DNA of 64,000 nt from Sipunculus nudus (Eukaryota > Annelida > Sipuncula > Golfingiida > Sipunculidae): positions 2,730,001 to 2,794,000 of the forward strand of contig CM049310.1 in NCBI GenBank assembly GCA_026874595.1, written 5' to 3'. Shown piece by piece: positions 22,941 through 60,678 of this stretch (positions within the stretch are counted from its first letter, which is position 1; each line of letters starts with the position of its first letter). Both the position numbers and the translations under genes were made by a program. The notes under the pieces were generated by a model. That model was not told where the DNA came from and did not search any database. It saw nothing but the letters and a program-made list of their open reading frames with translations.

Positions 22941-23608
22941 TCGGTAAAGCCTGACGATCTCTAAAGTCCAGGGTCAGGTCTGCGTGCATCAGAGTTTAGA
23001 CAGCTGAGAGATGATGTCTATAAGCGTTGATTATCGATGGCTGAGGAAGGTCATGGTGATTTCTCTGTAACGGACTTCAGAGCAAGTATCGCATTTTTGC
23101 CGAGAGACTGGTATATTAGGCGGTTTAAACCTGTTCTGAGCGCTTCCAGGAACAGGCCGAGGACATAATTTAAAAGCGTAACTATGGAGGTAATGGATAT
23201 CGCTGTGTGGAAGCATTTTCGGTTACAGCTGTGACATCAGCTGTGAAATACATTGACTCTAAGTCAAGATACAATCCTCTCTGTGCTTATTTGTAAGTAC
23301 TGCGCGTACACAGTGAGTACTGTGTCTTCCAAGTTATACTAGAACTCCAACGAAGTGTATATTTGGATTAATATATTGATTTGTTTTTGTTAATTCATGT
23401 CTTATTTTATTATTTTTTTTTATTTTATGTGTGCATGAGCTTCGGTCAGTTGGTTTGACAGTTAAATGAATCTGGTCGTTCACATCTCCAGTGGTGTGAC
23501 AACTGCCAGTCTCCGGGAAGCGTCTAAGGAAAGAGACGGAGGGTTGCTGGCTACAAGCTTCGCCGTTGCTGAACGTCCTCCGCCCCCTTCACACGCTTGG
23601 AACCCAGC

Positions 23609-23611
<3 letters not shown>

Positions 23612-23690
<79 letters not shown>
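23612..23690. repeat. (TA)n microsatellite
   Basis: About 79 bp of uninterrupted TA dinucleotides. Confidence 0.95.
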
Positions 23691-23691
<1 letters not shown>

Positions 23692-24499
23692 GTGTGGGCT
23701 ACGGACAGATCGGATATCTAACAAGGTCTCTTACACCTGTGACAATCGTGTTATATAAATATTGTATTATGGTTAAGTATAAAAACACCCGCTACATATA
23801 CATTGAACTTTTTGAATGTAAACTTTTCCAATAAACATGGGACACCTTATCTTGTAACAGGAAGCGACGTGGGGCTGCGGGTGATAAAGAGACGGAGGTA
23901 GTTTAACACCGTAGGAGTTTAAAAGCCCACAACTCTCAATGTCCTTATTTAGGCTTACTGAGGACTAGCAGTTTTATCACATTAAGAATAACTCTCCAAC
24001 ACGGACAGGTTCTTTTGGTTGACTAAACATTTACACTGTCAGTTGTATTATTTACTTGGTGGAAGAAATCCGTTACACCATCTATCCCCGCAGTATATGA
24101 GGTAGACCAAAAGGTCTCTTATCTTATAAATGCATAGGCCTGTCTTTTAAAACACTGAAAAAAATGCCTATGCAGCTTGGACTCGGATTGGGACTGGACG
24201 GGCTTGGACTCGGATAGGAACTAGCCGGGCTTGGACTCGGGTTTGTATACTTTGATTTGTATGGTATGGACGGGACTAAACTACTCGACATCCCTATCCA
24301 TCAAAACATTAGCTTAAACGGTTCCGTTCCTTAGATCCACTGATTCGTGCTCGATTGCTCATCCTTTCACAAAGTTTTATTTAAATCCTATTAGGGATTT
24401 TTGGAGATTTTCTTTGGATTTATCCGCTCCCTTATCCAGCACGAAAATGTATTCAATCCTCGAAAAAATGTAATCAATTCTTTTTGACTGTTGGCTCGT

Positions 24500-24500
<1 letters not shown>

Positions 24501-24567
<67 letters not shown>
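24501..24567. repeat. Compound (CT)n-(TA)n microsatellite
   Basis: A CT tract of about 30 bp passes directly into a TA tract of about 37 bp. The same junction type recurs at 44930. Confidence 0.95.
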
Positions 24568-24577
<10 letters not shown>

Positions 24578-24771
24578 TAACGTTGTGATCTATATAAAAA
24601 AATTTAACTATAGTTCCTTGTCCCAGAAAGTTTAATTGAATTTCGTGGAGAATTTTGCTACTAGTGTGTGATAGAACTAATGAAAACCGGGCAAACAGAA
24701 AAACACAAGGGAAATCATCAATCCCTGCTAGAAATAAATGAATTGTGTATAATTTTTATTTTGCTTGATCG

Positions 24772-24862
24772 CTAGGTTGTGGATTCGCGTCCTGATCTGA
24801 CTGCCTTACGTGCCAAGTCTCCTAGGCAGAGTTTTAACCACAAGGGTGCGCAACCTACACCC
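24772..24862 (-). repeat. tRNA-like SINE head
   Basis: The minus strand has an A-box-like GTGGTTAAAACTC and, 36 nt later, a B-box-like GGACGCGAATCC, the spacing of a tRNA-derived pol III promoter. No full cloverleaf can be drawn, and I cannot define a tail, so a SINE relic is more likely than a tRNA gene. Confidence 0.4.
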
Positions 24863-25554
24863 AGGGGTTGATGGCTGACAGGCAAATGAAGAAGGAAAAT
24901 TCGTTCTAGCGTCGTATGTGGCTCCTCGGTTGTTAATGCGCCCCATGTTCTTGGAAAAGCTACAAGAATGAACAGGCCGAAAAGACCAGGAAGGCATTGT
25001 GTAAGGATGGATGAGAGTAACGTCACTGATATTAGACTATAAACCTCTACTTTAATGCAAATGACTATAGTCCGACATTTAATAAGCAGAGCTGTTTCGG
25101 AATGTCCTTCCATACCTCCTTTAAGATGTGTAAAACAATGGCCCTTTAAATGCTCCAGTTTAACCGTGACTGCCCAGTTCAGGTCTCAGGCAGGTTACAT
25201 GTATGAATAGACAGAATAACTATCAGATTATCCAGCAAAATATATTACTTTTAAAGACACTTCTTTGTGTTTATTTTAGGTAAATAATCTTATCTAGTCA
25301 TTCTAATCCTTTGTTTGATCCTGTTCTTGTCAGGTATAGTATACAGGTTTCAAGATCCTGTTTTGTTCTTAATCTATGATAAAGCATTACTTATTAACCC
25401 GATACATTTAGGGTTTTCTATCATAAAGCGATTAGCTCTGCGAACCTAGAATTGTCTAGAGGTAAATAGCCATGATTTACGGCCTATCTGTCAGTGCGTG
25501 GTAAAGTTGGCTAGATTCAGGTCTTAAATTATCGGGTAGGAACAGAAACAAGGC

Positions 25555-49359
<23,805 letters not shown>

Positions 49360-49415
49360 AGCGGACCACATGAAGACGGACACCATCTTAGGAAGTCAAA
49401 GGCGGCGGGATTTTC

Positions 49416-49421
49416 AATAAA
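49416..49421 (+). terminator. Polyadenylation signal of SLC9B
   Basis: AATAAA lies 57 nt after the stop codon. It is the first canonical signal downstream. Confidence 0.65.
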
Positions 49422-49596
49422 CATAGGTCTTCATGACATTACATCTAATTCCTCAGTACGTAATCTTGGAGGTATTTCGGATTCATCTGGTCTGATAGTA
49501 TGAAGAGATGATTAATGTGTAAGGTTGCTTTTTATATATTTTTATAAGAAGGAGTAACATATTTCATCGCTGCTTATCGGTTTATGCTGTAAAAAC

Positions 49597-50310
49597 ACTA
49601 GTCCATAGTTCAGTTACTAGTATGTTAGATTACTGTAATAGTCTGTTGTTTGGTGTCCAGCAGTACAAACTTGATAAGATACAGTATGTCTCTAATTGTC
49701 CTGCAGGGGTTATCACTTGATTGGGTCAGAGGGAACACATTACGAGTACAATGATTATTCTTCACTGGTTATCAGTGAAAGAAAAGGTGGAATATAAAAT
49801 TTTATTATTGGACACTAAATTTGTACATGGACTCCCAATAGGTTATTTATAAAGTATACTCAAGGTATACTCCTGAACAGAACTTGCGATCTGTCCACAG
49901 CTGTAAATGTATACCAGAGAGAACCAGGCTGATGTACTATTGGGATGGAGCTTTTATTGACAGTGCACCTGAATTATGGAATAGATTGCCTTCACAGTTG
50001 AGATTTAGAAGATGCTGAAGACTTCTCTTTTAAAGAGAGCTTATGGATTGCCTTCCCATGTCTTGTGCAGTTGTATTCTCATTTGTAAGTCCTACATGTA
50101 TTGGTAGAGTTGATATGCATATTAATAATATATCAGGAATGTTTCAGCTTGATAGTAAAAGATATATACTTGTATACGTGTGCATGGATTTACTGGCACA
50201 ATTTTGATATTGGCTTTCCAATGTTTTACTTGATTTTACTGTAAAGCGAGCAACAGTGTTGGTATGGCACTATATAAATTTACATTATCATTGTTATTAT
50301 AGTTATCTTT
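49597..50310 (+). mobile_element. 5'-truncated CR1/L2-type LINE tail
   Basis: The frames VTSMLDYCNSLLFG, ILHWLSVKEKVEYKILLLDT, RLMYYWDGAFIDSAPELWNR and LKTSLLKRAYG are the C-terminal RT region of CR1/L2-like elements, interrupted by stops and shifts. The 3' end has the usual GTATGGCACTATATAAATTT motif and a short ATTATCATTGTTATTAT tail. Confidence 0.85.
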
Positions 50311-51272
50311 ACATTATAGGAAAATGTTTATTTTTCAATTTCTTTTAATCGCTATTTGGTAAATGTCGGATACCCAATTTACTCTTTGTACATACAAGAT
50401 TAAATATTAGTTTAATTGTGGACAGGATCCCGCCTTATCCCAAATCTTGTTATTTGTATGCGAGAAAATGAATGCGTTGAGTTCGTGACTTGTTATAAAA
50501 ATATATTAAAGTGAAATATATTTTTCAAGTATTTGATATTCATCAACATATTATGTAGAAGTCAAACAGATTTAAAAAGTAAGGCGTTTTGTGCATTTCG
50601 TTAAGAGAACTTGCACCTTTTTAACTATTAACTATTTTATAGGGTACAAAGAAAAGCAGGTACATAACACTAAAATGAGAGTTAATACGGATACTTTTTA
50701 TACACTTGACAATTAAAAGATTCATTAATCAGTTTTAACAATAGAATAGGTTTTGTATTGCTACTTATGTGAATACACATTTAAAGATTGAAGGTTAAAA
50801 TCCCACTTGCTAGACTGAGCTGAAAGCTTTTTATTGAGAAACTAATATTGATGTTTAATTGTTATACTCAAAATTACAACTGTTAAAGATATCAAGTCTG
50901 TTCCACTTCAAATTTAAACAGTAATAATATGTTACTAATGTTATTGTTTGATATATAGACCTGGATATTTGCATAGATTTTTGTATATTTTTAATATTGT
51001 TGAATAATCTGCCAGTAATCTGCATATTGTAGGAATTCAAATGATCAATAACTACAGATCCTTATTGAGAGTGAATGTCATTTTTAAACATAAAAAATGG
51101 ATATATATATATATATATATACTGCATAAGGTAACTATCTTTTTCTCTGGCAATTTCACTGAACATAATGGTTTTGTTACAGATATTATAAAAAAAAACA
51201 GGACTCACATTTACCATATGTATTTACTTATGTTCATATCTTTACTACCATACATATAATACTTGGTGAAAC

Positions 51273-51462
51273 TTTCAGTACAGCTCTTGATATACTTCAG
51301 TTTGGTAATATTTTCAGTACAGTCTTGATATACTTCAGTTTGGTAATATTTTCAGTACAGCTCTTGATATACTTCAGTTTGGTAATATTTTCAGTACAGC
51401 TCTTGATATACTTCAGTTTGGTAATATTTTCAGTACAGTCTTGATATACTTCAGTTTGGTGT
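51273..51462. repeat. 39-bp tandem repeat, about five units
   Basis: Units CAGTACAGCTCTTGATATAC followed by TTCAGTTTGGTAATATTTT. Some units lack one base (CAGTACAGTCTTG). Near-identical units imply recent expansion. Confidence 0.95.
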
Positions 51463-52739
51463 GTTTTAAACTTCCCTTTAGTAGAACAAGAGTATAATAA
51501 TGTTTATCAAGTACAAATAGATACCTGGATAATGTATGTTATTTATGTTACGTCATACATAGGGATTGCCATAACACATTTATAAAAATTAATTATATTT
51601 AAGTCACCTGCACTGGCATTCAGTTTAGAGGGCCCATCAGAATTGTGTAAATCCAATTAATATATATATCAGAAATATTGTCCAGCTTCTGTTTACAAAA
51701 TAATGCAAGAAATTAAGAATAGTTCCTGGGTCTTTTTATTGTTTCTTTTCCCAATATTGTACCAAAATGGTACTGTCAGTGTGGATGCTGGCAAAGACTT
51801 TTTTCTAAAGTAGGTAAACATACTAATTATGTAAGTACCTCTTGATCTTTACTGAGCCAAATATTATTAACAGAGGGTTAGATATGTGTATCCTATCGTT
51901 AATAGTAAAAAATCAAGTATTGTACCTCCTGGAGATGATTGTGCATATATACATTTATGCTAATTTTGAGAAATCTGAGTTGGATCTGAATGGATTTTGT
52001 TTACAAATAAATTTAGATACACAGCCACCTCTGTTATCACTTGAATTTGTATGCTTTTTTTAATGCATGAAATGTTAAAATTAGATTGTTAATATTAGAT
52101 GAGATGATATAATATCAGATGATATGTTAAAATTAGATGAGAATGCTAAGCTTCTCTTTCAGCAACTGTCATGATTATATTATACAGTATTTTGTATTAG
52201 AGATTCTGGTCAATCTTGAACCTGTATGTATGCACAGAGCGGTATATATATGTTTAAACATTGTGTATATACTTAAGTGTATTCCAGTTATATACTTTCG
52301 TGTATTCCAGTTAAAATTAGAGTATAAAGCTAAATTTACACTCAGCTTGACAAAATATCCCCCAAAATTAGATATAATATTTTAAATATTGACAACCAGA
52401 ATCACCACTTTATCATATTGATATTCCATAAAAATTAGAAGCTACAACTAATTAATATATGTATTTTAGTCAAAGCTTTATGGTAAGATTACCATTCAGG
52501 ATGAGGAGTTGGCCTGTTTCATCAAGTTGAGACAATTTAACTTAAAGACTAAGTTTTATTTGGAGATGTCACATAAATACATACCTGATAACCATGTAAT
52601 ATTAATATTCATACTAGGCAAACGATGTGAACATTTGATAAAATCACCTAAAAAGAGTGTAAACATAAATATATATATATATACACATTACTTTATAAAC
52701 ACCCCTCTATGATGAACTTATGGTATACTTATAGTCAGT

Positions 52740-53560
52740 TCTACGTTTAACTTTAGTGTTACAGCGATAACTTCATAGGAATTGAACAGATTTTCACAAA
52801 AAATCATCATAACTTCTTACCAATGGATTTTCTTGACTGAGTTTGATTAAGGGCAAAATAAATAATTCCTTGTGAGGTAAGAAGTCACCAAGTTACTTTG
52901 TGAGGCCATCATTTTAACTTAATTGGAACATGATAAAATTTAATGAAAAAATCCATGCACATAATGAGAGCAGGAGTCACTGGACCTTGTTGGCACTGAG
53001 ATGCCTCATCAAATATCTGATTGATTTTCATGCAAGTTATAAATGTTAACCAATAGAGTTTCTTCCCTGAATTAAATTCGGACTATTTAATTAGGCCAGA
53101 GGGCACCAGGCTATTTTTAGGGCCTGCTAATCTTGTAATATCAAAGCAATATTTTACTTGACTTGATATAATTTCACAAACTCCATAAACTTTTACAAAC
53201 AGACTGTCTTGCCTAAGTCCATTATAGGCAAGAAAATCCATACAAAATGGGGCCAGAGGTCAATAAGGGACTGGTGTTAACACAATCATACTAGGAATAT
53301 TGTAGACTTTAATGAAAATCAACTCTAACTGAACTAATATAACATCTCCCCTTAAATTCATATTTATTTAATGAGGTCAGAGGTCAACAGATTTTGATTG
53401 CACCATGATTACGCCAAAATCTAAAAGATTTATTCTATTAAACTAATTACAAATATTTACCAATACAGATTTCACTTGATCTAAAGTCTAAATGCATGTA
53501 TATTAATTAGGTTAGAAGTCACAAGACAAGACATAATATGCATCTTTCGCAGGACTACTG
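52740..53560. repeat. Strongly diverged tandem repeat, ~130-220 bp spacing
   Basis: GAGGTCAGAGGTCAAC-type motifs recur at about 52875, 53092, 53252, 53376 and 53506, each followed by similar AT-rich sequence with AATGAAAATC-like words. It is non-coding. Confidence 0.5.
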
Positions 53561-53949
53561 TATCTATAAGGTTTGTTCATATAATCTGCCAGATAGGATA
53601 GAAAAAATATTTTTATATCTTAAAATTTTGTGAGATTACCTTGTTTATTGTTAAAAGATAAGTTTTTAAAAATTATTATAAACTTAATAAAGAGCTCCGC
53701 TGATAAGTAGTTAGCATTTAATAGGTACTCTTTCTGTTGCAAGATGCAGCAGAAATTACTACATAACATAACATGGAATCATATTATTACATCACGTATC
53801 TGTTATCATCAACCTAACTTAGTAACTTTTGCTATTTCTGTATGTTTGTCATTGTTGTTTTATGTAATGTGGGTACATTAATGACCAAAATTGTATAAAT
53901 ATTTATTTTTAAAGTATTTGTATAAAAATACTTAATATCGTACATATAT

Positions 53950-56900
53950 GTCTAATACCTGTCAGATAATACCATTGAATGCCAGAGGACTGGCCAGTTA
54001 TTCTAAAAAGAGAGAAGTTTTTCATTGATTAAACAAGAAAAAAGTCACATTATATCTTTACAAGAGACTCATAGTACATCAAATTGTGAAAATAAATGGA
54101 AATCAGAATGGGGACATTATATTTTAGCCACGGCACTAACCAAGCAAGATGATTATGTACATTAATTAAAACAAAACTGGATTAGAGATAAAAGGTGTAA
54201 AAGGGATTATCATGGAAGATATTTAATTATTAATACAATAATTGGTCAACATGATATCTCCTTTGTTAACATATATGCAGCTAATAAGGATGAACCGTGT
54301 TTCTTTGAGGAACTTATAAATGATATCAGCACCAACTGCACAGGCAATTTAATATTAGGTGGAGATTTTAATTTGACTCTTAATCCAAATTTAGATAAAA
54401 AGGTTGGGCATTCTAAAAGTCACAGGAAATCTAGACAAGCGATAAGCCATTGAATGGAATTCGAACAGTTATTGGATTTCTGGAGATTACAATATACCAA
54501 CCATTTAGAAAATACCTGGCATAGTTATCTTCCCAATCCAGTATTTTGTAGACTTGGCTTCTTTCTAATTAACGATAGCCTAATAAGTTGTATAAACCAA
54601 TCTAATATTGAAGCTAGGTATAAAAGTGACCATTCTGTAATTACAATAAACATGGCAATAACAGATCATAAGAATTGACAAGGTTTCTGGAAATTATATT
54701 GTTCGTTATTAAAGGATCAGTACCTTATCTCCAAAATAAAAGAGTGTATAAAGGATATTTTTAAAAATAATAAAGGAACAAATCCCTCATTAATGTGGGA
54801 TACTAAAAATGTCAGATAAGAGGAGAAACAATAGCATATGCAGCCTACAAGAAAAAAAGCTCAAACACAACAAATTAAACATTCAGAAAGGTTAATTCAT
54901 CAAATACAGACTATATATAACACAACAGGTGATACTAAAGACAAAGTAAATTGGGAAGTAGCTGTTAATAACCATAAAGGGGGGCAAACCTACTAAATAT
55001 TTCCTTAACCTAGAAAAAAGAAACCATGATCGAAATAATACAACTCAAAGATTAACAAGGTAAAATGATAATAGAACCAAAAGAGATATTAAATTAGGAA
55101 TTACAATTTCATACGAAATCATATACAGCTAAAGCCAAGTCTAATAATGTTAATAGGGATTTCTTTTCACTAGAAAATAATAAAATCTTCAATGAAGAGG
55201 AAAGTACTTCATGTGAAGAAGAATTTAAACTGAAGAATTTAAAAACACTATTGATTTAATGGCCCTTAATAAGACTCCAGGCCCAGATTGGTTCCCAGTA
55301 GAATTGTATAAAATGTTTTGGTCCGATTTAAAAGAATATTTTATAAATGCTATAAGTTACTCGTATAATAAAGGCTGCCTTCCACTCACTCTGCGTCAAG
55401 GGATAATATGTCTTATTCCTAAAAGAGGTGAAGACCAACTACTTTTGAAAAACTGGCCTCCCCTATCTCTTCTTAATACTTATTATAAAATATTAGCAAA
55501 AACTTTAGCCAATAAACTGAAATTAGTCTTACCTTCAATAATACATTAAGATCAAACTGGTTTATGAAAAATAGATATGTCGGAGAAAATATGATAAAAA
55601 TTATAAGCATTATCTCACATTTGAAAAATATAAAGATAGGAGGTTATCTGTTATTAGTTGATTTTGAAAAAGCATTTGATTAGTTAGAATGGCCTTATAT
55701 TAAAGATGTTCTTCACTCATTTAAATTTGGACCAATCCTTCGAAATTGGATAAAGATATTATATCATACTATTTTTAGCTGTGTTCTGAATAGAGGATGG
55801 GCCACTAATGTTTTTCAGTAACAATAGGTGTTAGACAGGGATGCCCCCTCTCACCATATTTATTCATCCTGGCAGCAGAAAAACTAGCAAATGAAATCAG
55901 GAATAACTTAAAATAAAAGTAGTAATAGTCCATCAGAAAGAACATAAAATTATTCAGTATGCAGTAGGAGGACCAATGTCAATCAAAGAAGTCTTGGATG
56001 TATTAAAAGGTTTCAACAAAAATCAGGTCTTAAAGTTAATATAGAAAAAAAACAACAATAATGCCGATAACAGACTATTTTTATAATCATGCACAATTAA
56101 AAGACTTAGGTCTGTGTTGGTGTACTAATACATTTAAAGTTTTATGAATCTCAATTCATCCGGAATGGAAAACAAATGATCGAAACTAACTATAAAGAAA
56201 TCCTCAGTAAAATTTAAACTATTATAAATATTTGGAGACACAGAATTATGTCCTTGTCTGGAAGGATAACCATTGTGAAAACGTATTATTTCACATCTCA
56301 TATATTTATTCCTTTTACTTCCTAAACCATCACAAACTTATATTTAATAAGTGGAAAAATTAATATTTAAATTGATATGGAATAACCAACCAGACAAGAT
56401 TAAGAGACATTTTAATAGCACCGAGAGATAAAGGAGGGTTAAATATGGTTAATCTTCAAGCTTAGTTAAAGTCTTTAAAAATCTCATGGGTTAAAAGTTT
56501 TCTTAATGGCTCCACTGAAAATGGTTGGATACAGATTATTAATGTATTAATGTACAATTAAAAAATCGAGGTAACTATATATTTAAATGTTACTTAAGAG
56601 TGAATGATATAAAAGATTTGAGTGTCTTTTATGACCCATTCTGGAAAGATGAACTACAATACTGGTGCAATTACAATTACACAAAGATGGTTTCTTCAAG
56701 TGAAATTCATTCACAAACTTTGAGGTTTAACTCTCACATAAAAATAAATAACAGTAATATTTTATAATAAATTATATATGACAGGGGTCAAAACAATTTC
56801 AGACATTACATAACAATGTGGGAAACAATCTAACATTTCTTACCTTTGAAGAATTAATAAGTAGATTCAAAATCACTATTAACTTTATGCAATACTCAGG

Positions 56901-57830
56901 ATTGCTGCATGCAATCCCAGGAACTTGGAAAAAAAAGATCTAAAGAACAACCCGAGAGTCCAACTGCCAGAACATATGGTTGAAAAAAAAATTTTAAAAA
57001 AAACTGAAAAACACTTCACATTTCATTTATAGCGATTTAACAAATAACCTCTATATTTTGCCAGTCAAACCTTTGACCAGAGAGTTAGATTCACAAAATA
57101 ATGAAATCATTACCTTCAAAAATATAACCAGTATTACTATTTCTGAGAAGCTAAGAAGCTAAGTTTAAACTACTACATAGGATTCTACCTCTGAATCCTT
57201 TCCTCTATAAATTGAAAAAAAAACGCGACACAGAAGTGTGCACATTTTGTTTAAAAGAAAGAGAGACATATTCTCATATATTTTATAACTGTAAAATAAC
57301 ATACAGCCTAATATCTGATTTAAAAAATTGGTTGAAAGACAAAGGGTCATATGTACACATGAGCAATTTCACAGAAATCCTTCTGATTATGAATACCACT
57401 AACGACACCCTTCAAGATATTTTAATACTACTCTTTAAACATTTCATATACACATGTAAATGTAAAGAAAAAAATCCTACATTCTGTATGTATACAAACT
57501 ATGTATTACAGATATATAAAATAGAAGAAACATAGCTAGAGGAAAAGACAAAATAGTAATACACGACCAGAAATGGAAACAATTTATAAATAAATATATT
57601 TTAAAGAAAAACATTGCCGAACAAATATCCATCTTAAAACAAACATTAAAACATCACCTTCAGGTTTAAATATGTTTATAATGTACCCTGTCTGTATTTG
57701 TTGTTTATGCGCATCCGGTTAGTGTTTTTTCAACCTTACTGTGAATGTATACATGTATACATGTTTATATTACATGTACATTGTATGATGATGTAAAGTT
57801 ATGTCATAGTATTTGTATCATATATTCAAT
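53950..57830 (+). mobile_element. Tx1/L1-like LINE, nearly full-length ORF2, decayed
   Basis: In order on the plus strand: endonuclease start (IIPLNARGLASYSKKRE, 53968), ISLQETH with the catalytic Glu (about 54048), GGDFNLTLNPNLD (54358), SDHSVITI (54627); RT with KTPGPDWFPVELYKMFW (55268), LIPKRGEDQ, LVDFEKAFD followed by a stop (about 55655), GVRQGCPLSPYLFILAAEKL (55834), but the catalytic ADD box is destroyed (about 55960); then a C-terminal CTFCLKERETYSHIFYNC zinc motif (57239) and an A-rich end near 57835. Many stops and shifts. The motif set matches Tx1/L1-clade elements, as does the minus-strand relic at 16.6-19.1 kb. Confidence 0.88.
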
Positions 57831-57944
57831 AATAAAAAAAACTATTCACTTTCAACCAGTCGTCCGGGGACAACAGAGCTCGCCGGTATGGGGCATACAG
57901 AAAAAAAAAGAGAACCACGGGTATACTTTATATGCCCATCATTT

Positions 57945-58255
57945 TCCTCGTAACCTCTGACCTTATTGAATATGTATCCATTTGGCGGGAATCAAATAAG
58001 GGTGTGTTATTTTATTTCTATTCCTGCTGTGATAGCAGCGACGTCATAAGTAGGCTGGTGACCTCTGACCTCATTAAATGTGTATGGATTTTGCCGGGAA
58101 TCAAATTTAGGCAAGATATTATTTTGGTTTATATTTCTGTTGAGTTTCATCAAAATCCACCACTTTCCTGCTAAGGTATCGCACCGACTCCATAGAAGCT
58201 CAGTGACCTCTGATCCCATTACATATGTGTGGATTTTGCCTATAATAAAACTTTA
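57945..58255. repeat. Tandem repeat, three units
   Basis: GTGACCTCTGACCTCATTAA with TGTGTATGGATTTTGCCGGG recurs at 57950, 58058 and 58203 (spacing 108 and 145). Confidence 0.75.
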
Positions 58256-58339
58256 CCTTGTTAATCTATGGGTAATGTCACAGAACATCAGTACAAGTGT
58301 AACCGTGTATGAAATATGAAGACAAAAGGGCGAGTGATT

Positions 58340-59460
58340 GTTGAGTTATAATAAGATATCCCAAAACTCTTACCTAAACTGGGTTGGGATCTGTACAAAT
58401 TTTGTTCTTAAAGTGCTTATTACAGGTCCAAAAATTAAAATATCGGGACAATTCTAATAGCTGTGATAGGTATTGTCACTATTCATCAGTGTTCATCGTT
58501 AAGTGCTAATTACTGGTCCAAAAAATTAAATTATGGGGAAAATTCTAATAGCCGTGATAGGTACTGTCACTGTTCATCAGTGTACCTATAGTTTAATTGA
58601 AATATCTTCATTAGCAAATGAGCAAAGGGCCTCATTAAAAACCTTTAACCTGACTTGTTTATGAACAACGGGGTGAACTTGACGTTTGACCTTTTTATAA
58701 TTATTTCAAAGGGGAGATTCGTACCCTGTATGCAATACAAATATAAAATATGAAAGCTATATATATATATATATATATATAGTCAGTGGTTGTTGAGTTA
58801 TAAATAATTATCAGAAAACATTAACCTGAACTGGTCCAGAAATTAAAATATGGGTAAAATTATGATAGCTGTGCTTGGTATTGTCAGTTCACATCAGTCT
58901 TCAAAGTTTAATTTAAATATCTTCAGCAGCAAACGAGCAATGAGCCTGACTAAAAATTGTCAACCGGACTTGTTCATGAACAACGGCAGCCTGTGACCTT
59001 GATCTTTCACCTTTTGATCCCTCAAACATAGGCAAATTTACTAACCCCTATGAAATACATATGTGAAATATAAAATCAGTAGCGTAACTGATCGCCGAGT
59101 TATAAAGAGTTAACAAAAACTTTAACCGTAAGTGGATTGGGATCTGTACAAATTATGCTAAGTAAGTGCTCATTACTGGCCTAGAAATTAAAATATGGTA
59201 AAAACTTTTAATAACTGTGCTAGGTATTGTCATAGTTCATCATTGTATTAAATTTAATTGAAGTGTCTTCATTAGCGATGGAGAATGAGCCTAACAAAAA
59301 AATGTTTACCTGCTTTGTTCATGAACAACTGAGGCCTGTGATCTTGACCTTTCGATCTCAAAACCATAGCCTCATTAGGGGGGAATAATAACCACCTATA
59401 TAAATACATATGTGTAATATGAAAGTAATCGGGTTATAGAGTAATAGAGTTAACAATAAG
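58340..59460. repeat. ~330-bp tandem repeat, about three and a half units
   Basis: The anchor TACTGGTCCAAAAATTAAA..ATGGGGAAAATTCTAATAGC recurs at 58426 (partial), 58511, 58827 and 59175, with TTGTTCATGAACAAC and GTGACCTTGA in each full unit. Spacing is 316 and 348. A (TA)n lies at 58757-58780. Confidence 0.8.
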
Positions 59461-59723
59461 CTTTAACCTGGGGTATCTACAAATGACGCCGACGCACGGG
59501 TACGGTATAGGCCTAGGCTCTCCTGAACTTCGTTCCGTCGAGCTAAAAATCTGCTAAAAACGTGCAAAATGTTATCAAATGTCAATGAATGTGTAAAAGC
59601 CAATGGGACAGAAATCGAATCCTTCCCCTCCCCTTGGAAATTCAACCGGGTTGTCTGCCTTTGGTCATTTTGGCCTGGCAAGCAGCCACTTTGAACATAC
59701 GAGGTTGCCGTTTCCACGTAATA

Positions 59724-60054
59724 GGGTGCCTTTGAACAAAATTATTGCAATTTACGGTAACTCCCGCATTTGCTTCTTAGTGCCATCTATTATAAAACGT
59801 TGAACGATTTAAAAAATGCGAGGTGTCTGTCTTTTCAATTAAATGTAAGTTTTATTCATATTTCAGCCCATCGCAGTGAACCGTTATGTATTCTCGTTGG
59901 CAATCCACTCATTTTTATAAGAATATACAAAGAAATTATCCAGTGTTAATGCCCTACTTAAACGTCATGTGTTTCACTAAATTAAGACAAGATGCCGCTG
60001 AGAAGCAACTGCGGGAGTTACCGTAAATAACAATAATCTTGTTCAAAGCTACCC
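59724..60054. mobile_element. 331-bp MITE with ~65-bp inverted ends
   Basis: The left arm GGGTGCCTTTGAACAA..TTTACGGTAACTCCCGCA..TTGCTTCT is mirrored at 59990-60054. No transposase. The target duplication is unclear. Confidence 0.8.
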
Positions 60055-60678
60055 ATTCACAATATCAACAACAGCCAAAATTATTATGGAATACACCGAG
60101 TTTGGGGTCGTTAAGAATAAGTAATATATCTAATCATCTGAAGATATTACGGAGCAAAACATAAAGTGATGAAGGTTGTTTCACCTGCAAATTACTTCTG
60201 GTGTGAACTAACAAGTTGAGTTTTTTTAAGATATACACATTTGAGTAATCTTCTCAATGATCAGCTTTAATTAGAAATGTTTACCACATGCATAAATAAA
60301 TTATACTGTTATAACTTTACAATATTGCCAAAATTGTTCTGTTGAGAGTTAACAAAAAGAGTGCAATCCAGTTATTAAGACTCGACAATCATGAGCTTCA
60401 TGAAACTTTGCACGATGGCAATGATAATAATATGGACATTCTTTTACTTGTCTAATGCTAGACAAGATGCCCGATTATCAGGATTGTACACACTTTCATT
60501 ACTGGTAGTTTTAAGGTCTAATCATTGTCAAAAATCATGAAAATTACATTTTTCTGAAAAACATCTGGTTTTATAGATGTTTGTTATATCTATCTTTCCA
60601 CGTTCCTGTGGTTATATTGTATCAATTAGAAAAATAAGAATTTTAATTCAGATGTCAACCCCACGATGGGGTGCAAAC

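Noticed and set aside
24772-24862. Functional tRNA gene
   Set aside because: Only A- and B-box-like words are present; no acceptor stem or anticodon arm can be formed.
55259-57535. Independent host genes from the longer plus-strand frames
   Set aside because: They are RT and C-terminal fragments of the decayed LINE.
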